A stretch of 64,000 nucleotides of DNA from assembly GCA_017640605.1 (NCBI GenBank), contig JAEPQH010000005.1, forward strand, positions 124,001 through 188,000. The letters are read 5' to 3'. Numbering within the stretch: the stretch's first letter is position 1; every line of letters begins with the position of its first letter. This DNA comes from Balneolaceae bacterium. Lineage in GTDB: Bacteria > Bacteroidota > Rhodothermia > Balneolales > Balneolaceae. Shown here one piece after another: positions 52,682 to 61,455 of the stretch. The notes beneath the pieces are model-generated. The model did no database searches. It was not told where the DNA came from and was given only the letters and a program-made list of their open reading frames with translations. Made by a program: the position numbers and the translations under genes.

Positions 52682-53343
52682 GACTATCTCTGCTCTTACT
52701 CTTACCCATTTTACTTTACTCAACTGCAGTTAATGGCCAAGATCCAACCCGTTTTGCCTCAGAAATCGCAATCATTGCTGAACGTGAATTTGAGAAATCT
52801 ACTACCGAACCCACTGTAGTTTTTACAGGAAGTTCCAGCATAAGAATGTGGGGAAATTTGGAGTCGAGCTTTCCCAGCTATCAAGTTTTAAATAATGGGT
52901 TTGGAGGATCTGAATTCAGTGATTTAATGCATTATCGGGAGGAATTGATTTATCGGTTCCGGCCGGATATGGTATTTATCTACGAAGGAGATAACGATGT
53001 GAATAGTGGCAAACCTACGGAAGAAATTTTAGAAGATGCCATCCTTTTACTATCAGATATTCAAGCTACCCTACCGGATGCTCAACTTTTTTTGATTGCT
53101 GCAAAACCAAGTATTGCGCGTTGGCATTTAAAGGATGAATATGAGCGCCTAAATAAAGCTCTCCTTGAATTAACTGAAACGGCTGATTTTAAAGATATTA
53201 CCTTTATTGATATTTGGTCGCCTATGCTTGATGATTCAGGTGAAGTGCTTGATGATATTTTCATCAGCGACAATTTACACATGAATGAAAAAGGCTATTC
53301 AATTTGGGAAACGGTTATAGGTGAATATTTACCTAAAAAGTGA
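52678..53343 (+). CDS. SGNH/GDSL-family exported hydrolase
   Basis: The 221-residue protein has a signal peptide (1-20, after AVNG) and the SGNH blocks: VVFTGSSSIRMW for the nucleophile Ser, NNGFGGS for Gly, YEGDNDVN for Asn, and SDNLHMNEKGY for the Asp-His pair. It probably deacylates an ester such as an acetylated glycan or lipid in the periplasm. Linkage to threonine biosynthesis is by coexpression only: it overlaps thrC by 4 nt. The reason is not obvious. Confidence 0.9.
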   Translation: MRLSLLLLLPILLYSTAVNGQDPTRFASEIAIIAEREFEKSTTEPTVVFTGSSSIRMWGNLESSFPSYQVLNNGFGGSEFSDLMHYREELIYRFRPDMVFIYEGDNDVNSGKPTEEILEDAILLLSDIQATLPDAQLFLIAAKPSIARWHLKDEYERLNKALLELTETADFKDITFIDIWSPMLDDSGEVLDDIFISDNLHMNEKGYSIWETVIGEYLPKK

Positions 53344-53954
53344 TGGTAAATACCAATACATGGAATAAAATTCGATATACGATTTATCGACCGATTTATA
53401 ATGTAATCGATCGTTACTTCAGGCCAAAACGAAAGCGATCGATTGAAACTTTGGGGCTCCAATCCGGACAAAAAGTATTGATTATTGGTGCCGGTACAGG
53501 CTTGGATTTAGACCTTCTCCCAAAAGATATTGAACTTACTGTGGTAGATATAACACCGGCCATGGTTAAAGCTTGTGGTCAACGTGCTCAAGAGTTGGGA
53601 ATGGAAATCGATTCCTATGTAATGGATGGTAGTAATCTGGAATTCGATGAACAAAGTTTTGATATCGTAATTCTACACTTAATATTAGCAGTAATTCCAG
53701 ATCCTGTTGGTTGCATTACCGAAACTGAACGAGTTTTGAAACCCGGTGGCATGTGTACCATTATGGATAAATTTGTGGCTCCGGGAAAAACAGCAGGATT
53801 TCTAAGACAAACTCTAAATCTGCTCACCAATCTTTTAGCTACCTCCATCACTCGAAATGTGGATGAACTGCTAACTCATACACAGTTGGAAAAAACACGT
53901 CATGAGCAATCTAGCTCCTTATTTTGGCTGATTCAGGCTCGGAAACGCACTTAG
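53343..53954 (+). CDS. class I SAM-dependent methyltransferase
   Basis: The 203-residue protein has methyltransferase motif I VLIIGAGTGLDLDLLP, the acidic strand-2 residue in TVVDITPAMVKAC, motif II-like DGSNLEFDEQSFDIVILHL, and LKPGGMCTIMD. It belongs to the UbiE/PmtA-like group that methylates quinones, lipids or small molecules. The basic N-terminal YRPIYNVIDRYFRPKRKR could contact membranes, which hints at a phospholipid N-methyltransferase. The start is the ATG at 53343 (overlapping the previous stop by one base); a GTG 3 nt earlier is possible. It is the last gene of the thr unit. Confidence 0.85.
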   Translation: MVNTNTWNKIRYTIYRPIYNVIDRYFRPKRKRSIETLGLQSGQKVLIIGAGTGLDLDLLPKDIELTVVDITPAMVKACGQRAQELGMEIDSYVMDGSNLEFDEQSFDIVILHLILAVIPDPVGCITETERVLKPGGMCTIMDKFVAPGKTAGFLRQTLNLLTNLLATSITRNVDELLTHTQLEKTRHEQSSSLFWLIQARKRT

Positions 53955-54060
53955 TTTTCCGCTATACTTTCGATCATTTTAAACGATGTAATGATTTGAA
54001 TCTTTTCTATATAATGTGAGTTCTAACGGTTGAATTTAACATATAAATCAAGGGTTAATT

Positions 54061-54555
54061 ATGAGTACTGTAACAAAAGAAGCAGAAAAATTAAATCGAA
54101 TCGGACTGGATATCGAAAAGAGTGAAGAGTTAGCTAAGCATTTAAATGAGCTGTTGGCTAACTATTCTGTTTTTTATCAAAATGTACGCGGCTACCACTG
54201 GAATATTCAGGGTGATAAGTTCTTTGAATTACACGAAAAGTTCGAGGAATTATATAACGATCTATTCGAAAAAATCGATGAAGTCGCCGAACGTGTGCTG
54301 ACTTTAGGGTTCTCACCCGATCACAGATTTACAGAATATTTGAAAGTAGCAGACATCCCCGAAAGTGTGGAAGTGAAAGACGGAGAAAAAGCCGTTTCAG
54401 AAATTTTGAGTGCATTCAAAATCTTACTTCAAAAGCAGCGAACCATCCTAAATATGTCGGATTTAATGGACGATGAAGGAACCAATGCTATGATGAGCGA
54501 TTACATTCGCGAGCAAGAAAAGAAAGTCTGGATGTACAGCTCGTTCTTGAAATAA
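54061..54555 (+). CDS. dps: Dps-family ferritin-like DNA-protection protein
   Basis: The 164-residue four-helix protein has the Dps ferroxidase ligands with the expected spacing: His46 in YHWNIQ, His58 in FELHEKF, then Asp73 and Glu77 in KIDEVAERV. It forms dodecamers that oxidise and store iron and protect DNA during stress. It is monocistronic, with about 106 bp upstream and a strong terminator downstream. Confidence 0.95.
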   Translation: MSTVTKEAEKLNRIGLDIEKSEELAKHLNELLANYSVFYQNVRGYHWNIQGDKFFELHEKFEELYNDLFEKIDEVAERVLTLGFSPDHRFTEYLKVADIPESVEVKDGEKAVSEILSAFKILLQKQRTILNMSDLMDDEGTNAMMSDYIREQEKKVWMYSSFLK

Positions 54556-54572
54556 AAAGTATTTCACTTTCC

Positions 54573-54606
54573 AAAGCTCTTAGAATACACTAAGAGCTTT
54601 TTTATT
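54573..54606 (+). terminator. intrinsic terminator after dps
   Basis: The perfect 11-bp stem AAAGCTCTTAG / CTAAGAGCTTT with a 6-nt loop is followed by TTTATTT, 17 bp past the dps stop. Confidence 0.9.
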
Positions 54607-54804
54607 TATGGGCATTTTGGTACAGGATTGTTTAATACCTCTCACGAAGAAGAACCAAAAGTTTAAAGCGAAGTAATTCAGATTTTTTAAAACAGGCTTA
54701 CCAAATTTTCAGTCTAACCTTTTGAATTCTTTTTCGTCTCTGATTACCGTTCAAAGTAATTTAATACGTAACTTCACTCATCGAATTATAAAACTATCTA
54801 CTTC

Positions 54805-56040
54805 GTGCCAAAAGCCATTTTTTTTATAGGGATTATTTTGTTGATTTTCGGTTTTACCAAAATTTATGAACCGGAAACCCCTCCCGCTAATCCTGTAGAA
54901 AAAAAAGACCCTGTTAGAGATTCGTTGGTGCAATTTATTCAGCGTTTTGATTCTACCATAACAATGGGTGCGGTAAACAAAAATATCCCCGGGGGTTCGT
55001 ATGTCATCACTTATAAAGATCAGGTTTTAGCGTCGAATGGTTTCGGAGTGCGTGAGCTAAATTCAGAAATGCCGGTTGATGCCTATACTGTATTCCGACT
55101 TGGCAGTGTATCGAAAGGGTTTGCCGCAGTGTTAGCAGGAATGATGATTGATCAGGGAGTTTTATCCTTCGATGATTCTGTGGCAAGTATTTTGCCTTAT
55201 TTTAGGTTAAATGATAATGAGCAAACAGCACGAGTTAGAGTTAGACATTTGCTGGAACACACAACGGGACTTCCCCGCCATGCTTATACCAATCTTGTTG
55301 AGGATGGTTTAACCCTTGAACGTATTATCCCCCGGTTCGAGGATGTCCCACTCATCGATCAAGAAGGTCAACGACATGCTTATACCAATGCTGCATACAG
55401 TGTTATTGAGAAAGTGCTGGAGCAACGGACCAATACCGATTTCAAAACACTGTTGGAAGAAGAAATTTTTACGCCTCTGGCTATGACACAAGCATCGGCG
55501 GATGTTTCGGTGTTCGAAACCAATACGAACGTTGCTCAGCCACATTTGTACAGTTATCGACAAAAAAAGCGCGTTCCTGTCTCCATCAAAGACAATTATT
55601 ACAATGCAATTTCGGCAGGTGGAATTAACGCTTCGGCCAAAGATATGGGACAATGGTTGCTTCTGTTAACCGGAAACCGACCGGATTTAATATCAGATTC
55701 TACTTTGGATGAGATTTTTACACCGGTTTCGAGAATCCCGAATAAACGATTTAGCCGGCATTGGGATGGTGTGAATGAATCATTTTACGCAATGGGTTGG
55801 CGAGTATTAGAACATGAAGATCAAACCATTGTGTACCATGGTGGGTATGTGAATGGTTTTCGCAGCGAAATCGCTTTTGATCGGGAGCGACAAATAGGTA
55901 TCAGCATTTTGGTAAACTCTAACAGTAGCTATGCACTCGAAGTAATCCCGGAATTCTTTAAAGAATTCAATCGTCTGCATGCCTTTATCGATTCCACCCA
56001 ACAATCTGCGATCGAAACCTTGCCCGCATCGGATGAATAA
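54805..56040 (+). CDS. class C beta-lactamase-family serine hydrolase
   Basis: The 411-residue protein has an N-terminal membrane or signal segment (about 4-19). Its serine hydrolase domain has Ser101-x-x-Lys104 (SVSK), the Tyr193-x-Asn195 motif (YTN) and His345-Gly-Gly (HGG). These are the three active-site elements of the AmpC/esterase/D,D-peptidase family. The HGG in place of KTG is typical of esterases and peptidases rather than true beta-lactamases. The start is GTG at 54805. It probably acts in the periplasm. The next gene overlaps it by 8 nt. Confidence 0.88.
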   Translation: MPKAIFFIGIILLIFGFTKIYEPETPPANPVEKKDPVRDSLVQFIQRFDSTITMGAVNKNIPGGSYVITYKDQVLASNGFGVRELNSEMPVDAYTVFRLGSVSKGFAAVLAGMMIDQGVLSFDDSVASILPYFRLNDNEQTARVRVRHLLEHTTGLPRHAYTNLVEDGLTLERIIPRFEDVPLIDQEGQRHAYTNAAYSVIEKVLEQRTNTDFKTLLEEEIFTPLAMTQASADVSVFETNTNVAQPHLYSYRQKKRVPVSIKDNYYNAISAGGINASAKDMGQWLLLLTGNRPDLISDSTLDEIFTPVSRIPNKRFSRHWDGVNESFYAMGWRVLEHEDQTIVYHGGYVNGFRSEIAFDRERQIGISILVNSNSSYALEVIPEFFKEFNRLHAFIDSTQQSAIETLPASDE

Positions 56041-56428
56041 AATTCAGAAAGTGAATTTTAATTCAGTGGATGAATTCTTGGATTATCTCCCGGAAAGTGA
56101 ACTCACAATAGTTGAAGAACTTCAATCTCTAGTTTTTGAATGTATTCCGCACGTAAAAGAAAAACTATCTTTTAATGTGCCTTTCTATTCCGTTCGCAAA
56201 AACATTTGTTGTATTTGGCCGGCCAGCATTCCATGGGGAAATGTACCCGATCACTCAGTGGTTTTAGGTTTTACTCAAGGCCATCTTCTCCCCGATCCTT
56301 ATAACGCACTTGCTGCAGAGAAACGAAAATATGTTCGAACGCTTACTTTCCCGGTAGATCAGTCACTTGATATTGAAATGATTCGGTTTTATTTATTCGA
56401 AGCATTAGAAATTGATTCGGTAAATTAG
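56033..56428 (+). CDS. DUF1801/YdhG-like small protein
   Basis: The start is set at the ATG at 56033 (MNKIQKVNFNSV), which matches family N-termini. A longer in-frame reading overlaps the previous gene by 60 nt. The 131-residue product has a DUF1801 domain: FLDYLPESELTIVEELQSLV, CIPHVKEKLSFNVPFYSVRK, and an end with FYLFEALEID. These proteins resemble bacterial frataxin-like YdhG, with possible iron handling. Function is unproven. Confidence 0.8.
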   Translation: MNKIQKVNFNSVDEFLDYLPESELTIVEELQSLVFECIPHVKEKLSFNVPFYSVRKNICCIWPASIPWGNVPDHSVVLGFTQGHLLPDPYNALAAEKRKYVRTLTFPVDQSLDIEMIRFYLFEALEIDSVN

Positions 56429-56460
56429 CGTTATCATCACCCTTTTTAGCGTTTAATTCT

Positions 56461-56570
56461 CCATCTGTCGGGTGGATACCCGGCTGATGGTTTCAAGTTA
56501 AAGAGAAATGAATACCAACAATTATAGAAGCTTTCTATCACTCCACTTTCATGGAAATGGTGAATGGGTT
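56461..56570. repeat. dispersed hairpin repeat element, copy 1
   Basis: The element begins with a hairpin (56461-56490): outer stem CCATC/GATGG, internal loop TGT/GCT, inner stem CGGGT/ACCCG. A second, imperfect hairpin lies about 50 bp on (56541-56570). It matches 61671-61780, and the inner stem shows a compensatory change between copies. It lies in the 220-bp gap before the PMP3 gene, which otherwise holds nothing I can name. Confidence 0.75.
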
Positions 56571-56648
56571 CATCAATCAACTTAGTATGTAACTCAATTT
56601 ACCTTAGCTCGTACCTTCCACACGCAATACTAATCAAAGCTACTTATC

Positions 56649-56816
56649 ATGAGCATTCTCAGAATCATTCTTACCATTTTACTTCCGCCCCTTGGTGTTT
56701 TCTTTACCGTTGGCATTAAAGGTGCTTTTTGGATCAACATATTACTCACCATATTCGGCTTTTATATTCTTGGGTTAATCCATGCTGTTTGGATTATTGC
56801 TAAAGCGGATAAGTAA
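56649..56816 (+). CDS. PMP3/YqaE-family small membrane protein
   Basis: This 55-codon gene has the hallmark of the PMP3 (UPF0057) family. Two hydrophobic helices are joined by a short loop: LLPPLGVFFTVGIKGAFW in the first and INILLTIFGFYILGLIHAVW in the second, then a basic end. Family members are stress-induced membrane proteins that may affect ion permeability. It starts at the ATG at 56649 and ends 3 bp before the stop of the convergent gene. No ribosome site is obvious. Confidence 0.88.
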   Translation: MSILRIILTILLPPLGVFFTVGIKGAFWINILLTIFGFYILGLIHAVWIIAKADK

Positions 56817-56819
56817 CTT

Positions 56820-57329
56820 CTAAAACTCGTACCAAGTAGTAACCTGACGAATTCCTCCGATTAGAATAATCAGTCCAGAAATGGTAAGTAACGACCCAAG
56901 GAAATTTCCTTTAAATGTATCTGTTAACGATTCACTTCTTGATTCATCAAGCGTATTGGGAGTAGGATACTGATCTGAATAATCTTTTGGTGTGGTAGCT
57001 AAAATCGCTGCTCCTGCCCCAATCATTCCTACCGAAAGTATTGTTGTTGATGAATGATTTCCTACAGTTTTGATCGCATAGATTTCATCAATTCCGAATC
57101 GTTGTATTTCATCACCATTGATTTGCAACAGTGAATCCGATCTCAATACAAAATCACCCTTTGTAAGTACTCGTCTTTCTTTCAGGTAAACTTTCGTTTT
57201 CTTTACATTCATTTCCCTGTTAACATCACTGATCATTTGTTCAGATTTAAGATCGATTGCCACTTTTGTCGGAGCACAGGCTAAGCAAATTATCGCCAGA
57301 AAAAGTAATGAGTAATGTGATGTAGGCAT
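56820..57329 (-). CDS. lipoprotein of unknown function with C-terminal hydrophobic segments
   Basis: The 169-residue protein has a signal peptide with lipobox LAC (CLAC, Cys18). A polar beta-rich part follows (about 20-95: KVYLKERRVLTKGDFVLRSD, QRFGIDEIYAIKTV), then a hydrophobic Gly/Ala-rich helix (about 100-117) and another near 140-162. I recognise no family. Lipoproteins with glycine-zipper-like helices occur in envelope stress systems, but this is only a resemblance. It is convergent with PMP3 and divergent from the aldo/keto reductase. Confidence 0.6.
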   Translation of the reverse strand: MPTSHYSLLFLAIICLACAPTKVAIDLKSEQMISDVNREMNVKKTKVYLKERRVLTKGDFVLRSDSLLQINGDEIQRFGIDEIYAIKTVGNHSSTTILSVGMIGAGAAILATTPKDYSDQYPTPNTLDESRSESLTDTFKGNFLGSLLTISGLIILIGGIRQVTTWYEF

Positions 57330-57378
57330 ATCACTAATATTTTTGATTTAATCCATACATACAACTACCTAAGTATCA

Positions 57379-58260
57379 ATGAAGTATAGAAGAATTGGAA
57401 AAACATCACTTAAAGTTTCAGAAATCAGTTTTGGGTGCATGTCGCTGGACGTAACATCAAAAGATTCCGAATCCTTGCTTCGATCTGCTGTAGATCATGG
57501 CATTAATTTTTTCGATACCGCCGATCTGTATGACAAAGGCGAAAATGAACGAGTGGTTGGAAAAGCACTTCAGTCGGTCAGAAATCAAGTGATTATTGCC
57601 ACCAAAGTTGGTAACCAATGGCGGGAAGACGGCTCCGGCTGGGATTGGAATCCTACCAAAACATACATTCTCAAGGCAGTAGAAGATTCTCTTCGCCGAT
57701 TAAACACCGATTATATCGACCTCTATCAGCTGCATGGTGGTACTATTGAAGATCCGATCGACGAAACCATTGAAGCGTTTGAATTGCTCAAGGAACAAGG
57801 GAAAATCAGAGCCTACGGAATTTCCTCGATTCGCCCAAATGTGATCAGAGAATGGGTTTCAAAATCGAATATGAGCTCCGTAATGATGCAGTACAGTTTG
57901 CTGGATCGCCGACCCGAAGAAGCAATGCTGGAACTGTTAGGTACACATGATATTTCGGTGATAACCAGAGGAACACTTGCCAAAGGGTTATTAGTAGATA
58001 AGCCCGCTAAATCGTATTTGAATTACACTGAGTCACAAGTTGCTGAACTTCAAGCAAAACTTCAGGATACAGGAAATGAACTCTCATTGGCTATTCAATA
58101 TGTGCTCGCCAATCAAACGGTTTCAAGTGCGGTTTTGGGGATGCGAACTTTAAATCAATTAGAGTCAATTTTAATGGTCGTAGAATTAGAAACTGATCCT
58201 CGTTATATAAAAGAAATAAAACAGATACTCCCGATAAATACTTATAATCAACATCGATAA
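57379..58260 (+). CDS. aldo/keto reductase
   Basis: The 293-residue TIM-barrel oxidoreductase has the catalytic tetrad Asp46-Tyr51 in FFDTADLYDKG, Lys76 in IIATKVGNQW and His119 in YQLHGGTIED. It would reduce aldehydes or ketones with NADPH. The N-terminus RRIGKTSLKVSEISFGCMS is typical of the AKR11/12-like bacterial group. The substrate is unknown. It is monocistronic. Confidence 0.93.
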   Translation: MKYRRIGKTSLKVSEISFGCMSLDVTSKDSESLLRSAVDHGINFFDTADLYDKGENERVVGKALQSVRNQVIIATKVGNQWREDGSGWDWNPTKTYILKAVEDSLRRLNTDYIDLYQLHGGTIEDPIDETIEAFELLKEQGKIRAYGISSIRPNVIREWVSKSNMSSVMMQYSLLDRRPEEAMLELLGTHDISVITRGTLAKGLLVDKPAKSYLNYTESQVAELQAKLQDTGNELSLAIQYVLANQTVSSAVLGMRTLNQLESILMVVELETDPRYIKEIKQILPINTYNQHR

Positions 58261-58391
58261 GTTGGGTTAATAATTCTATTATCACGGTCATTCAAATCAT
58301 GAGGCAGATTTGTTTTTATAGCTAATACAAACCAACTTTATTACACTTTATCAGAAATTCATAAACCATTAATAATATATTTCTAAAAATA

Positions 58392-58889
58392 ATGCGGCTG
58401 TTACTAATTGTATTCTTTTGCCTAATCCCAGTCTTAGTATTAGCCCAACAGAATTGTCGAGAATTGTCTAGCACCCCTAATTGTGATAAGGGGTGGTTCA
58501 CAGTAGCAGTTGGTAGCGATAGCGAGTTAGATTATGCAGTTTCGGTAAGCTCAAAATTTGGTAGAACAAATTATTGGAGTTTTGGATTTACGGGCAGAAG
58601 CAACGTGTTAAACGATAAGTTCATTGGCTCAATTGATGCTTTAAAGGGTATTTCTAGTGTTGATAGAATTGGTCGTATCTCTGTTGCAGCTGGAGTAAGT
58701 ATCATCAATTTTAACTCATATAACTATTCCTCTGAGAACGTAATTCGACCTGGTATAACATTTTTAGCTGAAACATTTATTACCCCTGCCAAACCATTTG
58801 GCTTTGGAGTTGATGTATTATACACTTTGGCTGAAAATTACAATTCTTTCAGTATCAGATTTTTATTTGCCTTAGAGGGTCACAAATAA
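58392..58889 (+). CDS. exported protein of unknown function
   Basis: The 165-residue protein has a signal peptide (1-19, after VLA). Two cysteines follow near the mature N-terminus (QQNCRELSSTPNCDKGW), and repeated beta strands with alternating polar and aromatic residues run to FSIRFLFALEGHK. The pattern suggests a small outer-membrane beta-barrel or a beta-sandwich. I recognise no family. It is 27 nt upstream of the RNase D-like gene and could be cotranscribed. Confidence 0.55.
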   Translation: MRLLLIVFFCLIPVLVLAQQNCRELSSTPNCDKGWFTVAVGSDSELDYAVSVSSKFGRTNYWSFGFTGRSNVLNDKFIGSIDALKGISSVDRIGRISVAAGVSIINFNSYNYSSENVIRPGITFLAETFITPAKPFGFGVDVLYTLAENYNSFSIRFLFALEGHK

Positions 58890-58916
58890 GCATGATTCTC
58901 TTTATACTCATCGCGC

Positions 58917-60101
58917 ATGAGTGAACAAAAAAAGCTACCGTATATATACGTTGATAATCAGGCTGCTTTAGAACAAGCAGCCGCGCAATTAAACAACGCC
59001 AAACAGCTCTCCGTAGACCTGGAATTTGACAAGAACCGATTCCGCTATGGATTCAATCTTTGCCTGATTCAAATCTTTGATGCGACTCAAACTTATCTCA
59101 TCGACCCGGTGATTGCTGAATTGGATTTACAACCCATTTTCGAAGTTTTCGCGAATCCGGATATCAAAAAAATTGTGTTTTCTTTTGGTGAGGATATCCG
59201 ACTACTCCATTCATTGGGTTGTTTTCCACGAGGTTTATATGATCTGCAGATGGTTAGTGCGCTACTGAATTATCCCCCGGCCTCGTTGGCTACGTTGTTG
59301 CAGGAAGTATTGGGAATCACACTTTCTAAAGCTTCTCAGCAAAGCAACTGGTTCAGGCGACCGTTATCGGATGAGCAAATCAATTATGCTATACTGGATG
59401 TAATCCATCTGCCTGATTTATATGATGTATTTGTTAAACATGCTGACGAACGTGGGGTTAGTGATTGGATTGATCAGGAAATGCAGCATTTCGAGACTCA
59501 GAATTATGAGGATGCCGATCAGAATGAGATTCTGAAAGAAAAATATAAAGGCGATATGACAGAAGTAGAATGGCACATATTTTCTAAATTGATGCATTTG
59601 AGAGATCGTCACGCCGAATCGGTTAATCGTCCGCCTTACCATATTTCGGAGCGTAGAACCATCACGGATATCGCGAAAAACCCGAAAAAAGCCGGGAGCT
59701 GGATGTCGATTAATTCCAATCATCACTCCACAAAAAACAATGAGTTTATTGAAGAACTGAATGCACAAATTGATTCTGCTTTACAAGAAGCACAGGCTTT
59801 AGAGTTATCACGTCGGAAAAAAGCCTATAAAAAACCTTCGAAAGAAGAATATGAAAGATATCGCGATTTAGAACATCAAGTGAAAGTAGCAAAGCTTCAT
59901 TTTTATAAACCTATCCAAAAAGGGATTAAAGAAGCGTATGGAGATCATACAAAAACCTTCATTCTAAACAATCGTTTGATTAAAGAATTAGTGGAAGGTA
60001 ACAGGCGTAATTTACTGCCTTACAAAGAAAAGCTAATTATGGATATTGCCATAAAAAAGGATCTGGATTATACTCAATATCTTCCAAGCAAAAGGGATTA
60101 A
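58917..60101 (+). CDS. RNase D-like 3'-5' exonuclease
   Basis: The 394-residue DEDDy exonuclease has Asp34 and Glu36 in SVDLEFD, Asp93 in FSFGEDIRLL, and Tyr157 with Asp161 in YAILDVIHL. The C-terminal half has an HRDC-like helical domain (about 215-290, EVEWHIFSKLMHLRDRHAES) and a long basic tail. It probably trims 3' ends of structured RNA such as tRNA. It lies 2 nt upstream of the epimerase-like gene, suggesting an operon. Confidence 0.9.
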   Translation: MSEQKKLPYIYVDNQAALEQAAAQLNNAKQLSVDLEFDKNRFRYGFNLCLIQIFDATQTYLIDPVIAELDLQPIFEVFANPDIKKIVFSFGEDIRLLHSLGCFPRGLYDLQMVSALLNYPPASLATLLQEVLGITLSKASQQSNWFRRPLSDEQINYAILDVIHLPDLYDVFVKHADERGVSDWIDQEMQHFETQNYEDADQNEILKEKYKGDMTEVEWHIFSKLMHLRDRHAESVNRPPYHISERRTITDIAKNPKKAGSWMSINSNHHSTKNNEFIEELNAQIDSALQEAQALELSRRKKAYKKPSKEEYERYRDLEHQVKVAKLHFYKPIQKGIKEAYGDHTKTFILNNRLIKELVEGNRRNLLPYKEKLIMDIAIKKDLDYTQYLPSKRD

Positions 60102-60103
60102 CA

Positions 60104-61096
60104 ATGAAAGTTTTATACATCGGTGGAACAGGAAATATCAGCACAGCAAGCAGTAAGTTAGCTGTTGAACAAGGAATCGATTTATACCTGTTGAATCGTG
60201 GAAACAGAAAGGTTGATATACCGGGTGCCAAAACCATTACCGCCGATATTTATGATACTGAGCAAACTAAGTCCGCATTAAAAGATCATGAATGGGATGT
60301 AGTGGTAAACTGGATTGCATTTACTCCAGAGCATATTCAGAATGATTTAGAACTCTTTCGCGGTAAAACAAAACAGTACATCTTCATTTCAACTGCTTCG
60401 GCCTACCAAAAACCGCCTACTTTTCCGCTCATCACGGAATCAACCCCATTGTATAATCCATTCTGGGAATACTCTCGAAATAAGATCGCTTGCGAAGATG
60501 CCTTGATGAGCGCATATCGTGATTTTGATTTCCCGATCACCATTGTGCGTCCTTCTCATACTTATGAAACCGTAATTCCGGTAACGATTGGCGGTTGGAA
60601 TGAATTCACCGTAGTCGATCGAATGAGAAATGGCCAAAAAGTCATCATTCAAGGTGATGGTACCAGTTTGTGGACCATCACACACTCCAAAGACTTTGCA
60701 AAAGGATTTAACGGATTGCTTGGCAATCAGCGCACAATTGGTCATGCTTTTCATATTACCAGCGATGAATGGTTAACATGGAATCAAATTTATCAATGTG
60801 TAGCGGATGCAGCCGGAGCTGAGCTAAATGCCGTTCATATTGCAACAGATTTTATTGACAAAATCGCACCCGGTGAAAAAGACGGACTCTGGGGCGATAA
60901 AGCCCATTGCGGTATTTTTGACAATTCGAAAATCAAGAGCTTTGTCCCCGATTATTGCGCCACCATCCCATTTTCTGAAGGCATAAAAGATACTATTGCT
61001 TGGTTTGAAGCCGAGGCAGATAGAATGATTGTGAATGAATCAACCAATGCTATGATGGATCGGATATTAAATGCTTATGGAGAATTAGGGCAATGA
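60104..61096 (+). CDS. NAD-dependent epimerase/dehydratase-like SDR
   Basis: This 330-residue atypical extended SDR has a GGTGNIS nucleotide-binding motif (7-13), NRG after strand 2, VVNWIAFTPEH, and YIFISTASAYQKP. The C-terminal part, including DGTSLWTITHSKDFAKGF, resembles plant chloroplast mRNA-binding CSP41-type and bacterial epimerase-like proteins. The active-site Tyr-x-x-x-Lys is not clear, though YSRNKIACED carries Tyr and Lys four apart. It overlaps the DUF4260 gene by 4 nt. Confidence 0.8.
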   Translation: MKVLYIGGTGNISTASSKLAVEQGIDLYLLNRGNRKVDIPGAKTITADIYDTEQTKSALKDHEWDVVVNWIAFTPEHIQNDLELFRGKTKQYIFISTASAYQKPPTFPLITESTPLYNPFWEYSRNKIACEDALMSAYRDFDFPITIVRPSHTYETVIPVTIGGWNEFTVVDRMRNGQKVIIQGDGTSLWTITHSKDFAKGFNGLLGNQRTIGHAFHITSDEWLTWNQIYQCVADAAGAELNAVHIATDFIDKIAPGEKDGLWGDKAHCGIFDNSKIKSFVPDYCATIPFSEGIKDTIAWFEAEADRMIVNESTNAMMDRILNAYGELGQ

Positions 61097-61455
61097 ACAT
61101 ACTCCTCAAACTAGAAGAATCGGCACAGTTACTGGCGGCTATTATCTTTTTAGTATTGGTAGAAGCTGATTGGTGGTGGTACTTAATTCTGTTTATTGGT
61201 CCTGATATAGGGATGTTTGGATATGCGATAAACACAAAATTTGGTGCAATTATTTATAATCTTTTTCACCATAAAGGATTGGCTATCATCGCTTTTTTGC
61301 TAGGAGTTCACTTTAATTCTGATTTACTTTCGCTCTTGGGAGTCATCCTATTTGGTCATGCAGCAATGGATCGATTATTTGGGTATGGACTCAAACATTC
61401 GGATGATTTCAAACACACCCATTTAGGTTGGATTGGTGGGAAGATGAATGGTTAA
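61093..61455 (+). CDS. DUF4260 membrane protein
   Basis: The 120-residue protein has three or four hydrophobic helices and the DUF4260 features LLKLEESAQLLAAIIFL, FIGPDIGMFGY, YNLFHHKGLAI and HAAMDRLFGYGLKHSDDFKH THLG. Conserved His and Asp residues at membrane edges hint at metal or proton handling, but function is unknown. Its start overlaps the upstream SDR gene by 4 nt. Confidence 0.88.
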   Translation: MNILLKLEESAQLLAAIIFLVLVEADWWWYLILFIGPDIGMFGYAINTKFGAIIYNLFHHKGLAIIAFLLGVHFNSDLLSLLGVILFGHAAMDRLFGYGLKHSDDFKHTHLGWIGGKMNG

